DNA of 31,154 nt from an uncultured Oscillospiraceae bacterium (GTDB taxonomy: Bacteria > Bacillota > Clostridia > Oscillospirales > Oscillospiraceae): the NCBI GenBank assembly GCA_900764755.1, contig CAAFPE010000060.1:1-31154 (forward strand), written 5' to 3'. Below, piece after piece: positions 1-7,792 of this stretch. A program made the position numbers and the translations under genes. Every line of letters begins with the position of its first letter. The stretch's first letter is position 1. Under the pieces are notes generated by a model, which made no database searches, was not told where the DNA came from, and was given only the letters and a program-made list of their open reading frames with translations.

Positions 1-54
1 CGGCCGCCGCCAGGGGGGGGGGCCGGTTTGGGCGGGCCACACGGAAATGATCTG

Positions 55-1002
55 TCACACCATGTCGCACAGCAGGGCAGCCCCCACCACGCCGGCGTCG
101 TTGCCCAGGCTGGCCTTCACCAGCTTGGGCGGATTGTCTTTGTCAAAGCAGCCCCGGTGGAACCGCTCCCGCAGGGGATCCAGCAGCAGGTCGTCATCCG
201 CTGCACTGATCCCCCCACCCAGACAAATCACCTCTGGGAACAGTACATTGGCCAAATTGATCAGACCCACGGAAAGGCCATCCAGATAGTGGTCTAACCC
301 ACGACAGGCCGCGGCATCCTTCTGGCGTGCCGCCTGAAACACCATACGGCCATCCACACGCGCCTTCTCCCCCCCGCACAACTGCCACAGGGTACTGTTT
401 GGGCTCTGATCCATCTCCTCCCGGGCCATGCGGATCAAGGCGGTGGCAGAGCCATACTGCTCCCAGCAGCCCCGGTTCCCGCAGCCGCATGGCTGTCCTC
501 CGGGGTGGATCACAATATGTCCCGCCTCCAGGCCAGCACCGCCGAAGCCAGTGTACAGCTTACCGCCCCGAACCATGCCGCTGCCGATCCCGGTCCCCAG
601 GGTGACCACCACCGCAGGGTCACAGCCCCGGGCCGAACCGGCCCAGAACTCCCCAATGGCCGCGCAGTCAGCGTCGTTGCCCAGATAGAGGGGCAGCTCC
701 AGCTCCCGCTGGAACAGCGCCCGGAGCGGGGTATTCCGGAAGGGCATATTGGGCGTTTTGACCACCACGCCCGCCCGGTTGTCCACCAGGCCGGGCAGGC
801 CCGCCCCCACTGCCTGGAGCTGAGAGACCGGGCAGCCGCCCTCCTCCGCCGCCTGCCGTGCCAGACGTGCCAGGCGGGCGGACAGCTCCTCCGCAGTCCA
901 GCTCCTGTCCACAGGGCAGGCGGCCTTGTGGAGGATTTTTCCCTCCCGGTCCACCAGGCCGGCCACCAGATTGGTACCGCCTACGTCAAGTCCGACATAC
1001 AT
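55..1002 (-). CDS. ROK family sugar kinase (glucokinase-like)
   Basis: This gene probably phosphorylates glucose or a related hexose in the cytoplasm, using ATP. The N-terminal phosphate-binding motif GLDVGGTN is at residues 4-11. The central LGTGIGSG loop is followed by the ROK zinc site CGCGNRGCWEQ, preceded by the conserved EAGHIVIHP stretch. At 315 residues it has the usual ROK length. The in-frame ORF could start further upstream at 1044, but the ATG at 1002 has a GGAGG-type ribosome binding site and starts exactly at the conserved MYVGLDVGG. It overlaps the end of hprK by 17 bp, so the two are very likely one operon with translational coupling. ROK proteins also include repressors, but no N-terminal helix-turn-helix is present here, so a kinase is favoured. 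The exact sugar cannot be read from the sequence. Confidence 0.93.
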   Translation of the reverse strand: MYVGLDVGGTNLVAGLVDREGKILHKAACPVDRSWTAEELSARLARLARQAAEEGGCPVSQLQAVGAGLPGLVDNRAGVVVKTPNMPFRNTPLRALFQRELELPLYLGNDADCAAIGEFWAGSARGCDPAVVVTLGTGIGSGMVRGGKLYTGFGGAGLEAGHIVIHPGGQPCGCGNRGCWEQYGSATALIRMAREEMDQSPNSTLWQLCGGEKARVDGRMVFQAARQKDAAACRGLDHYLDGLSVGLINLANVLFPEVICLGGGISAADDDLLLDPLRERFHRGCFDKDNPPKLVKASLGNDAGVVGAALLCDMV

Positions 1003-1957
1003 CCGCCCCGCCCTCCTCTTCTGACAGCTTTTTGAAGTGTTCATCCATCCGGTGGGTCAGTTCCATGGCCGCGTTGTGGCCCATTTTACGGTTCCGGTTG
1101 TTGATGGCAGCCACCTCCACGATACTGGCCAGGTTCCGCCCCGGCTTCACTGGGATGGTGATGGAGGGGACCGACACCCCCAGGATCTCCGTCACCGCAC
1201 CCTCCAGGCCCAGCCGGTCATAGACCGCATGGTCGTCCCAGGGCTCCAGATTGATGACCATGTCGATCTTCTGGGAGATCTTGATGGCACTCATTCCGAA
1301 CAGCTGGCGCACATCCACCACACCGATGCCCCGCAGCTCCATGTAGTGACGGATCAGCTCCGGGGCGGTGGCCACCAGCGTACCGTGGTTGGTCTGCTTG
1401 ATCTCCACCGCATCGTCGGCGATAATGCGGTGTCCACGCTGGATCAGTTCGATGGCTACCTCGCTTTTGCCCACACCGGACTCTCCCTGAAACAGGACGC
1501 CCTCACCGTAGATCTCCATCATCACGCCAGAGCGGGTGATCTGTGGCGCCAAATAGTTATAGAGGCTGCCGATGAGAGCGCTCATAAAGGCGGAGGTATG
1601 GGCCTGGGTGCGCAGCACCGTCCGGCCATGCTTCTCCGCCATCTCCATACACTCCGGGCAGGGCTCCAGCCCCCGGGTGAGGATCAGTGCCGGAACCGGA
1701 TACTCCAGCATCTGGTCAAAGCGCTCCCGCCGCAGGGCCGCATCCATCTGCTCCAGGAAGGTGGTCTCCGCCAGCCCGATGACGACCAGGCGGCGGGGGT
1801 CAAAATGTTCAAAAAAGCCGGTCAGAGGCAGGCCCGGGCGGTTCACATCCAGAGTGGTCAGGGGAATGGACGCGTAATTGGCCCCGGGGTGCAGGATCTC
1901 CAGGCCGAATTCCCGGATGATCTCCCCCAGCTTCACGCTTTTGCTGTGATCTGACAT
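986..1957 (-). CDS. hprK: HPr kinase/phosphorylase
   Basis: HprK phosphorylates HPr of the sugar phosphotransferase system at its regulatory serine, and removes that phosphate, linking sugar supply to catabolite repression. The 323-residue protein has an N-terminal domain (about 1-130). It has a P-loop GESGVGKS at 158-165, the family stretch LIQRGHRIIADDAVEI just after it, and the C-terminal signature around VPSITIPVKPGRNLASIVE followed by NNRNRKMGHNAA. The ATG at 1957 is chosen because GGAGGAG lies just upstream; a longer in-frame extension to 2062 runs through the promoter. Just before the P-loop strand, where many homologues read HGVLVDVYG, this protein reads SGVMMEIYG. No HPr or CcpA gene is in the window. 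The ROK kinase follows in the same operon. Confidence 0.95.
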   Translation of the reverse strand: MSDHSKSVKLGEIIREFGLEILHPGANYASIPLTTLDVNRPGLPLTGFFEHFDPRRLVVIGLAETTFLEQMDAALRRERFDQMLEYPVPALILTRGLEPCPECMEMAEKHGRTVLRTQAHTSAFMSALIGSLYNYLAPQITRSGVMMEIYGEGVLFQGESGVGKSEVAIELIQRGHRIIADDAVEIKQTNHGTLVATAPELIRHYMELRGIGVVDVRQLFGMSAIKISQKIDMVINLEPWDDHAVYDRLGLEGAVTEILGVSVPSITIPVKPGRNLASIVEVAAINNRNRKMGHNAAMELTHRMDEHFKKLSEEEGGADVCRT

Positions 1958-2000
1958 TGGCGCTCCTCCATTCATAAATAGAAGTGACTGGATCGTGTTC

Positions 2001-2029
2001 AGTATATCCCATCCCCCTCCATTTCGCAA
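2001..2029 (-). promoter_or_regulatory. Sigma-A promoter of hprK operon
   Basis: On the minus strand a -35 box TTGCGA (2024-2029) and a -10 box TATACT (2001-2006) are separated by 17 bp, about 45 bp upstream of the hprK start codon. It faces away from the rpmB promoter. Confidence 0.75.
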
Positions 2030-2120
2030 GCGGTGATGGTCCCAAATTCTTCTTCCTTCCACTCCTGTTGGGCTTAAAGCAGTTCACCAGAAAAAATTTT
2101 TGTTATTTTTCAAAAAATCC

Positions 2121-2149
2121 TTGCTTTTTTTTTTAATATCTGCTATGAT
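2121..2149 (+). promoter_or_regulatory. Sigma-A promoter of rpmB
   Basis: TTGCTT (2121-2126) and TATGAT (2144-2149) are 17 bp apart, in a T-rich stretch about 50 bp upstream of the rpmB start. Confidence 0.8.
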
Positions 2150-2201
2150 GTCAGACGATGCTTCATCGAAAGCGAACTCTCATAGCGAGGAGGTAAGCAA
2201 C

Positions 2202-2390
2202 ATGGCCAAATGCGAATTCTGCGACAAGGGCGTCACCTTCGGCATCCAGGTCTCCCACTCCCACCGCCGTTCCAACCGTACCTGGAAGCCCAACGTGAAG
2301 CGCGTGAAGGCGATCGTGAAGGGTACTCCCACTCACGTGTACGTCTGCACCAGATGCCTCCGTTCCGGTAAGGTCACCCGCGCTGTGTGA
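2202..2390 (+). CDS. rpmB: 50S ribosomal protein L28
   Basis: This is a component of the large ribosomal subunit. The 62-residue protein begins MAKCEFCDKGVTFG and contains SHSHRRSNRTWKPNV, typical of L28. Two CxxC-type pairs (CEFC near the N-terminus and CTRC near the C-terminus) mark it as the zinc-binding form. The ATG at 2202 is preceded by GCGAGGAGG at good spacing; the in-frame extension to 2100 covers the promoter and is not coding. It is monocistronic, with its own promoter and a strong terminator directly after it. Confidence 0.97.
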   Translation: MAKCEFCDKGVTFGIQVSHSHRRSNRTWKPNVKRVKAIVKGTPTHVYVCTRCLRSGKVTRAV

Positions 2391-2408
2391 TCGGTATATG
2401 GCAAGATG

Positions 2409-2440
2409 AAATCCCCTGTGCTGCGGCACAGGGGATTTTC
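2409..2440 (+). terminator. Terminator after rpmB
   Basis: A perfect 12-bp stem (2409-2420 with 2427-2438, arms AAATCCCCTGTG and CACAGGGGATTT) with a 6-nt loop ends in a short T run. It lies between the convergent ends of rpmB and the alcohol dehydrogenase, so it may serve both strands. Confidence 0.85.
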
Positions 2441-2465
2441 TCATATCTGTGGTCCCTCAGGCGGC

Positions 2466-3515
2466 TCAGGGCCGCACCGCCACCTTGAGCACGCCATCCT
2501 CCTTGGCCTCGAAAAGCCGGTAGGCCTCCATCACGTCCGCCAGCGGATAGGTGTGGGTGATCAGCGGCTCCGTATCCAGCTGCCCGGCCGCGATCAGACC
2601 CAGGATCTCCCCACAGCGGCAGGCGTCCACACCGCCGGTCTTAAAGGTCAGATTCTTGCCGTACATCTCGGGCAGAGGCAGGCTCTGGCTCTCCTCGTAC
2701 ATAGCGGCCACCACCACGATGCCGCTGGGCCGGGCTGCCTGCCACGCTGTTTGGAAGGTATCCGGGCCGCCCGCAGCCTCAATGACCACGTCCGCACCGC
2801 GTCCCCCGGTCAGCGCCCGGACCCGCTCTAGGGCCTCCTCCCCCGGCTCCAGGGCCAGGTCCGCCCACCCCCGGGACAGGGCCAGTGCGCGCCGGGCCGG
2901 ATCGGGCTCCACAGTTATGATGCAGGCAGGCCGGTACAGGCGGGCGCACATCATGGTACACAGGCCGGTAGGGCCGGCGCCCAGAACAGCCACCGTGTCC
3001 CCCTCCCGGATCTCACCAAGCTGGGCCGCCCAGAAGCCGGTGGAAAGGATGTCGCCGGTGAACAGGGCCTGGCGGTCGGTGACGCCATCCGGGATCCGGG
3101 TCAAACCGTTGTCCGCGTAGGGCACCCGGACATACTCCGCCTGTCCCCCGTCGATGCGGCAGCCTAGAGCCCAGCCTCCGGCGGGATCGGTGCAGTTATT
3201 GACCGCCCCCCGCTGGCAGAAGAAGCACGTCCCGCAGAAGGTCTCCACATTGACCGCCACCCGGTCGCCGGGAGCCACCAGGGTCACCTGTGGTCCCACC
3301 TGCTCCACAACGCCCACCATCTCATGTCCTACGATGATCCCGGGCTTTGCCCGGGGCACGAAGCCGCCTTTTATATGCAGGTCACTGGAACAGATGGAGG
3401 CCAGCGTCACTCGCACCACCGCGTCCCTTGGGTCCAGGATCTCCGGGACCGGGCGCTCTTCCAGGGCAAAGCACCCCTTTTCCCGATAGACCACAGCCCG
3501 CATCGTTTTTTTCAT
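2466..3515 (-). CDS. Zinc-dependent medium-chain alcohol dehydrogenase
   Basis: This is an NAD(P)-dependent oxidoreductase of the threonine/sorbitol dehydrogenase branch of the MDR superfamily. Catalytic zinc ligands are Cys42 (ASICSSDLH) and His64-Glu65 (VGHEMVG). The structural zinc site is Cys94, 97, 100 and 108 (CGTCFFC then C). The Rossmann nucleotide loop is VLGAGPTG in the middle of the protein. It has 349 residues, normal for the family. The ATG at 3515 is chosen over the upstream in-frame extension to 3656 because it has an AGGGAG site and the usual MKKTMRAVVY start. It is divergent from a LysR regulator, which is a likely regulator. The substrate (secondary alcohol, threonine or polyol) cannot be decided from the sequence. 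Confidence 0.88.
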   Translation of the reverse strand: MKKTMRAVVYREKGCFALEERPVPEILDPRDAVVRVTLASICSSDLHIKGGFVPRAKPGIIVGHEMVGVVEQVGPQVTLVAPGDRVAVNVETFCGTCFFCQRGAVNNCTDPAGGWALGCRIDGGQAEYVRVPYADNGLTRIPDGVTDRQALFTGDILSTGFWAAQLGEIREGDTVAVLGAGPTGLCTMMCARLYRPACIITVEPDPARRALALSRGWADLALEPGEEALERVRALTGGRGADVVIEAAGGPDTFQTAWQAARPSGIVVVAAMYEESQSLPLPEMYGKNLTFKTGGVDACRCGEILGLIAAGQLDTEPLITHTYPLADVMEAYRLFEAKEDGVLKVAVRP

Positions 3516-3577
3516 TCCAATCCACTCCCTTCTCATCCAGACCGGGCCCGCACAGTCCCGGGCCCCCTGTTCTGTGC

Positions 3578-3606
3578 AGTGTACCATACGCAGCTCTCTC
3601 TGACAA
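3578..3606 (-). promoter_or_regulatory. Promoter of the alcohol dehydrogenase
   Basis: On the minus strand TTGTCA (3601-3606) and TACACT (3578-3583) are 17 bp apart, about 60 bp from the ADH start. It lies back to back with the LysR promoter. Confidence 0.7.
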
Positions 3607-3635
3607 GCACACAGCGATCCTTCTGCCTGCATTTG

Positions 3636-3664
3636 TTGCTGAAATGGCCGTTTCATGGTATAAT
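3636..3664 (+). promoter_or_regulatory. Promoter of the LysR regulator
   Basis: TTGCTG (3636-3641) and a perfect TATAAT (3659-3664) are 17 bp apart, about 50 bp upstream of the LysR start. Only about 30 bp separate this -35 box from that of the divergent ADH promoter, so one bound regulator could affect both. Confidence 0.8.
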
Positions 3665-3716
3665 TATTTCTATCATAAAAAGAACTGATTCAGATTCCGC
3701 CGCTTTGGAGGTCCCC

Positions 3717-4661
3717 ATGTTTGTCAAAAACCCGGAATATTTTCTCACCATCGTAAAGGAGCGCAGCATCTCCAGGGCCGCTGACCGTCTCTATCTCTCC
3801 CAGCCCTACCTCAGCCAGTATCTGGCCAAGCTGGAGGCCAACCTGGGCGTGACCCTGCTGGACCGCTCCCACACTCCCCTCCAGCTCACCGCGGCGGGGG
3901 AGTTGTTCCACGCCTATCTGGAGCGTCAGGGTTATCTGGACCGGCAGCTGGAGAGCGACCTGCGGGCCCTCCAGACACAGAAACGGCAGCAGCTGCGCAT
4001 CGGGGTATCCACCTGGCGGGGCTCCACCCTTCTGCCGGACATCCTCCCCACCTTCGTGCGCCAGGACCCGGACGTCCAGGTGGTCCTCCACGAGGCCCCG
4101 GTCCCCCAGCTGGGCGACCTGGCGGCCAGCAGCGTCACCGACTTCTGCCTCATGCACATCCCCAGCGACCTGACCAACCTGAGTTATGAGCTGGTGATGC
4201 ACGAGCGCATTCTTCTCATCAGCCACCGGGACCACCCCCTGGCCCAGGGGCTGGACAGCCCCTGCTCTGCCCCTCTCCCCTTTGGGGACCTGCGCCGCCT
4301 GGAGCATGAGCGCATTATTATGCTCCCGGAGGACTGGCGGCTGTCCAAGCTGCTGTACAACACCTTCAGCGTCCAGAGCGTAGAACCGCTGAACATCCTC
4401 ACCACCACCAACAACACCACCGCCATCAACCTGGTGGCGGAGAACATGGGCTTCACCTTCCTGCCGGAGAGCGGCATCCACCGCACCCCCTATCTGGACC
4501 GGCTCTCCTTCTTTACCGTGGGCACCCCGCCCCTCACCAGCCCCCTGGCGGTGGTCTATAAGAAAAACAGCTTTCTCTCCCCCGCCGCCCGCACCTTCAT
4601 GGACCTGATCAAGGAGTATTACCGCCAATTTGACCGGGGTTCCGCTCTCTCCGACTCTTGA
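3717..4661 (+). CDS. LysR family transcriptional regulator
   Basis: The 314-residue protein has an N-terminal winged helix-turn-helix at about residues 1-60 (FLTIVKERSISRAADRLYLS then QPYLSQYLAKLE). An effector-binding periplasmic-binding-protein-like domain follows (about 90-305). This is the normal LysR length. The ATG at 3717 is preceded by TTGGAGG; the ORF remains open upstream to 3324 but that part is antisense to the ADH gene and is not coding. LysR genes usually control the divergent neighbour, here the alcohol dehydrogenase; that link is inference. Its stop codon overlaps the -35 box of the fhs promoter. Confidence 0.92.
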   Translation: MFVKNPEYFLTIVKERSISRAADRLYLSQPYLSQYLAKLEANLGVTLLDRSHTPLQLTAAGELFHAYLERQGYLDRQLESDLRALQTQKRQQLRIGVSTWRGSTLLPDILPTFVRQDPDVQVVLHEAPVPQLGDLAASSVTDFCLMHIPSDLTNLSYELVMHERILLISHRDHPLAQGLDSPCSAPLPFGDLRRLEHERIIMLPEDWRLSKLLYNTFSVQSVEPLNILTTTNNTTAINLVAENMGFTFLPESGIHRTPYLDRLSFFTVGTPPLTSPLAVVYKKNSFLSPAARTFMDLIKEYYRQFDRGSALSDS

Positions 4662-4686
4662 CGGCGGGAAAAAGCTATGCTACACT
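4658..4686 (+). promoter_or_regulatory. Promoter of the fhs riboswitch transcript
   Basis: TTGACG (4658-4663) overlaps the LysR stop codon and is 17 bp from TACACT (4681-4686). Transcription from here would begin just before the ZTP aptamer. Confidence 0.8.
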
Positions 4687-4699
4687 AAGAGCGATCAAA

Positions 4700-4811
4700 A
4701 GCTATACGACTGACGGAAGTGGAGCGACCACATGGAGTATAGCGGGCGGATCCTCCGCCTTTATGCCGACCGTCTGGGCGCACGGAATCAAACCCGTTGC
4801 GCTCTTTTTTT
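4700..4811 (+). ncRNA. ZTP (pfl) riboswitch with terminator platform
   Basis: This leader senses ZTP/ZMP, the purine intermediate that builds up when 10-formyl-tetrahydrofolate is short, and turns on the one-carbon gene fhs. The 5' domain is closed by GCTATAC (4701-4707) with GTATAGC (4737-4743). It contains the conserved GACTGACGG, AAGTGG and CCACATGGAG segments. A GGCGGATCCTCCGCC linker hairpin follows. The conserved 3' domain GCCGACCGTCTGGGC (4765-4779) differs from the common CCGCCTGGGC form by one transition. An intrinsic terminator (4778-4785 pairing with 4794-4802, then seven T) overlaps the end of the 3' domain, so ligand binding would compete with termination. Recognition is by eye from the consensus. 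Confidence 0.88.
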
Positions 4812-4852
4812 ATCAAAGGGGCGCCCAACACTGAAAAGGAGACGTGGCAAAG

Positions 4853-6520
4853 ATGAAAACTGACATTGAAATCGCCCAGAGCACCCAAATGCAGCACATC
4901 GCGGACATCGCAAGGACCGCCGGTGTGGACGAGGAGTACCTGGAGTTTTACGGAAAGTACAAGGCCAAGATCGACTACCGCCTGCTCCAGGAGAGCAAGG
5001 CCCCCAATGGCAAGCTGATCCTGGTCACCGCCATCAACCCCACCCCCGCCGGAGAGGGCAAGACCACCACCACCGTGGGTCTGGCCGACGGGATGCGCCG
5101 CCTGGGCAAGAACGCCCTGGTGGCCCTGCGTGAGCCATCCCTCGGCCCCGTGTTCGGCGTGAAGGGGGGCGCCGCTGGCGGCGGCTACGCCCAGGTCGTT
5201 CCCATGGAGGACATCAACCTCCACTTCACCGGCGACTTCCATGCCATCGGTGCGGCCAATAACCTGCTGGCCGCCATGCTGGACAATCACATCCAGCAGG
5301 GCAACGCCCTGGGCATCGACGTCAAGCGCATCACCTGGAAGCGGTGCGTGGACATGAACGACCGCCAGCTCCGCAACGTGATCGATGGCTTGGGCGGCCG
5401 GATGCAGGGCGTCCCCCGGGAGGACGGCTTTGACATCACTGTGGCCAGTGAGGTCATGGCGGTGCTGTGCCTGGCCTCCTCCATCACCGACCTGAAGGAG
5501 CGCCTGAGCCGTATCATCGTTGGCTACACCTATGACGAGAAGCCGGTCACCGCCGGTGATCTGAAGGCCGCCGGGGCCATGGCCGCCCTGCTGAAGGACG
5601 CCCTGAAGCCCAACCTGGTCCAGACCCTGGAGGGCACTCCCGCCTTCATCCACGGCGGCCCCTTTGCCAATATCGCCCACGGTTGCAACTCTGTGATGGC
5701 CACCCGGATGGCCCTGAAGCTTGGGGACTACGCCGTCACTGAGGCCGGCTTCGGCGCCGACCTGGGCGCAGAGAAGTTCCTGGACATCAAATGCCGCATG
5801 GCCAGCCTCACCCCCGACGCGGTGGTGCTGGTGGCCACGGTCCGGGCCCTGAAGCACCACGGGGGTGCGGCCAAGGCGGAACTGAACCAGGAGGATCTCG
5901 CTGCCCTGGAGCGCGGCCTGCCGAATCTTCTGCGCCATGTGGAGAATATTACCCAGGTGTACGGCCTGCCCTGTGTGGTGGCCATCAACCGCTTCCCCAC
6001 CGACACCGAGGCCGAACTGAAGCTGGTGGAGGACAAATGCCGCGCCCTGGGGGTCAATGTGGCCCTGTCCGAGGTGTGGGCCAAGGGCGGCGAGGGCGGC
6101 ATCGCCCTGGCAGAGGAGGTCATCCGTCTGTGCGAGGCGGAGAATCACTTCCGCTTTTCCTATGAGCTGGAGCAGCCCATTGAGGACAAGCTGGCTGCCA
6201 TCGTGAAAAAGGTCTATCACGGCGACGGCGTTGTCCTCACTCCTACCGCCAAAAAGCAGGTCAGGCAGCTTACCGAGCTGGGCTATGGCGATCTGCCCAT
6301 CTGCATGGCCAAGACCCAGTACTCCTTCTCTGACGATCAGAGCCTTCTGGGCGCCCCCGACGGTTTTACCGTCACAGTCCGGAACGTAAAGGTATCCGCC
6401 GGAGCCGGCTTCTTGGTGGCCCTCACTGGGGACATCATGACCATGCCCGGTCTGCCCAAGGTCCCCGCCGCTGAAAAGATCGACGTAGACGAAAACGGCA
6501 GGATCACCGGCCTGTTCTGA
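4853..6520 (+). CDS. fhs: Formate-tetrahydrofolate ligase
   Basis: Fhs joins formate to tetrahydrofolate with ATP, giving 10-formyl-THF for purines, fMet-tRNA and, in acetogens, the methyl branch of carbon fixation. The 555-residue protein matches the family length. It has the P-loop TPAGEGKTT at 64-72, the family signature EPSLGPVFGVKGGAAGGGYA, and INLHFTGDFHA shortly after. A GTG at 4844 is in frame but only 2 nt from the AAGGAG site, so the ATG at 4853 (11-nt gap) is preferred. The gene sits behind a ZTP riboswitch and ends at a strong terminator, so it is a single-gene unit. Confidence 0.97.
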   Translation: MKTDIEIAQSTQMQHIADIARTAGVDEEYLEFYGKYKAKIDYRLLQESKAPNGKLILVTAINPTPAGEGKTTTTVGLADGMRRLGKNALVALREPSLGPVFGVKGGAAGGGYAQVVPMEDINLHFTGDFHAIGAANNLLAAMLDNHIQQGNALGIDVKRITWKRCVDMNDRQLRNVIDGLGGRMQGVPREDGFDITVASEVMAVLCLASSITDLKERLSRIIVGYTYDEKPVTAGDLKAAGAMAALLKDALKPNLVQTLEGTPAFIHGGPFANIAHGCNSVMATRMALKLGDYAVTEAGFGADLGAEKFLDIKCRMASLTPDAVVLVATVRALKHHGGAAKAELNQEDLAALERGLPNLLRHVENITQVYGLPCVVAINRFPTDTEAELKLVEDKCRALGVNVALSEVWAKGGEGGIALAEEVIRLCEAENHFRFSYELEQPIEDKLAAIVKKVYHGDGVVLTPTAKKQVRQLTELGYGDLPICMAKTQYSFSDDQSLLGAPDGFTVTVRNVKVSAGAGFLVALTGDIMTMPGLPKVPAAEKIDVDENGRITGLF

Positions 6521-6537
6521 CCCATCCATCAAGCCCC

Positions 6538-6580
6538 CGCCCGCACTGGAGAGCCTCCGGTGCGGGCGCTTTCTCTTTTC
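6538..6580 (+). terminator. Terminator after fhs
   Basis: A 9-bp outer stem CGCCCGCAC (6538-6546) with GTGCGGGCG (6560-6568) continues, after one wobble, into GGAG/CTCC. A T-rich tail from 6570 follows. Confidence 0.85.
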
Positions 6581-6662
6581 TCCCGGCGGTGGAAGGCTGC
6601 TGATCCGGCCCCTCCGCCCCTCCATGTCAAGTGGGATTTATTTTTTCATTTTTTAATTCCAT

Positions 6663-6691
6663 TTGCCAAAATCTTGGCCCTCCCTTACACT
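6663..6691 (+). promoter_or_regulatory. Promoter of the C45-type hydrolase
   Basis: TTGCCA (6663-6668) and TACACT (6686-6691) are 17 bp apart, about 50 bp upstream of the start codon. An inverted repeat ACAGC-TGGCCG-GCTGT (6698-6713) lies at the expected transcript start and could be an operator or leader hairpin. Confidence 0.7.
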
Positions 6692-6741
6692 GGATAACAG
6701 CTGGCCGGCTGTCACATATTTTTGATGGGAGGCTTTTTCTG

Positions 6742-7749
6742 ATGCTTCACAGTGAACTCTGCGGGACCCACTACGAAATGGGGCTCGCCCTTGGGACAGA
6801 GCTGCGGCGGCAGGGCTGCCGCCTGCTGGGCCGCGTCCCCTTTCCCCTCACTCAGGAGCGGCTGGACTTTGCCTGCGCCTGCCTGCCCCACTACCGCGCC
6901 CATTTCCCCGCCGTGCTGGAGGAGATCCGCGGCCTGGCAGAGGGACAGGATACCCACCCCGCCCTGCTCCAGGGGGTGCTGTTCAGTATGTACGCCCTTC
7001 CCCCCTCCTGCCACTGCTCCTGTTTCGCCGTGGTCCAGCCCCACGGGGTCTTTTTGGGCCGGAACAGCGACTTCCTCACCGCCCTGGAGGGGGACTGCCG
7101 CAGCGTCCTCTGCCGGCCCTCCGGCCCAGCCCACGCCTTTCTGGGGCACACCACCTCCTTCGTTCAGATGGAGGACGGGGTCAACGCCCAGGGGCTGGCC
7201 GCCGGGCTCACCTCGGTGCATCCCGGCGCGGTCCGCCCTGGTTTGAACGCCGGGATGCTCCTCCGCCTGCTCCTGGAGACCTGCGCCTCTGTGCCGGAGG
7301 CCCTGGACCTACTCTCCCGGGTCCCCATCGCCTCCGCCCAGACTCTGATCCTGGCCCACCGCTCCGGAGAGGCCGCCCTGGTGGAGTGCTGTCCCGGGGG
7401 ATATGCGGAGGTCCGCACCGGCTCCAGCATCCCCTATGTCTGCTCCACCAACGTCTTTCATATCCCCGCAATGCAGCCCTTCCGCATTCCCTCCGGGGAT
7501 GACTGGGCAGCAGAGCCCCGCTGGCAGACCATGGAACGCTTTCTCGCCCGCAGGGCCCGAAGCGCAGACCGGGGCGCCCTTCTGAATTTGCTGGCCGGAC
7601 AGCACGGCTTCCTCTGCCAGTATGACCGCCGGACCGGCCGGGACACGGTGTGGTCCGTCCTCTACGACCTCACCGGGAGCGCAGTGCTGCGGGCGGAAGG
7701 AAATCCGGCCCAGGTCCCCTTCCAGCAGGACAGCCGCTTTTTATTCTGA
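6742..7749 (+). CDS. C45 family autoproteolytic acyltransferase/hydrolase
   Basis: This 335-residue protein resembles the Ntn-hydrolase family that includes isopenicillin-N acyltransferase (peptidase C45) and related conjugate hydrolases. The clearest landmark is CHCSCFAVVQPHG followed by FLGRNSDF at about residues 90-110, matching the family pattern G-C-T-S-F...GRNxDF. By that alignment the nucleophile would be Cys92, exposed by self-cleavage after His91. Downstream FVQMEDGVNAQGLAAGLTSV is the usual strand with small residues near the active site. The ATG at 6742 has a GGGAGG site 9 nt upstream; the earlier in-frame ATG at 6631 lies before the promoter. It has its own promoter and is monocistronic. 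The natural substrate is unknown; bile-acid or penicillin activity should not be assumed. Confidence 0.75.
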   Translation: MLHSELCGTHYEMGLALGTELRRQGCRLLGRVPFPLTQERLDFACACLPHYRAHFPAVLEEIRGLAEGQDTHPALLQGVLFSMYALPPSCHCSCFAVVQPHGVFLGRNSDFLTALEGDCRSVLCRPSGPAHAFLGHTTSFVQMEDGVNAQGLAAGLTSVHPGAVRPGLNAGMLLRLLLETCASVPEALDLLSRVPIASAQTLILAHRSGEAALVECCPGGYAEVRTGSSIPYVCSTNVFHIPAMQPFRIPSGDDWAAEPRWQTMERFLARRARSADRGALLNLLAGQHGFLCQYDRRTGRDTVWSVLYDLTGSAVLRAEGNPAQVPFQQDSRFLF

Positions 7750-7754
7750 GACAA

Positions 7755-7790
7755 AAACAGGGACCATCCGCTGACGGATGGTCCCTGTTT
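7755..7790. terminator. Bidirectional terminator between C45 hydrolase and pgsA
   Basis: A perfect 16-bp stem (7755-7770 with 7775-7790) with a CTGA loop lies between two convergent genes. The minus side ends in a T run (TGTTTTTGT) and the plus side in TTTCCTC. Confidence 0.9.
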
Positions 7791-7792
7791 CC

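Noticed and set aside
13..22. Run of ten G at the window start, downstream of the ROK gene.
   Set aside because: Homopolymers like this can be phase-variable, but it is outside any ORF I can see and may reflect sequencing length error; the neighbouring sequence is cut off.
4685..6625. A 646-codon open frame on the minus strand opposite fhs.
   Set aside because: It is an antisense shadow produced by GC-rich codon bias of fhs; low-complexity Gly/His/Leu composition and no ribosome binding site or family motif.
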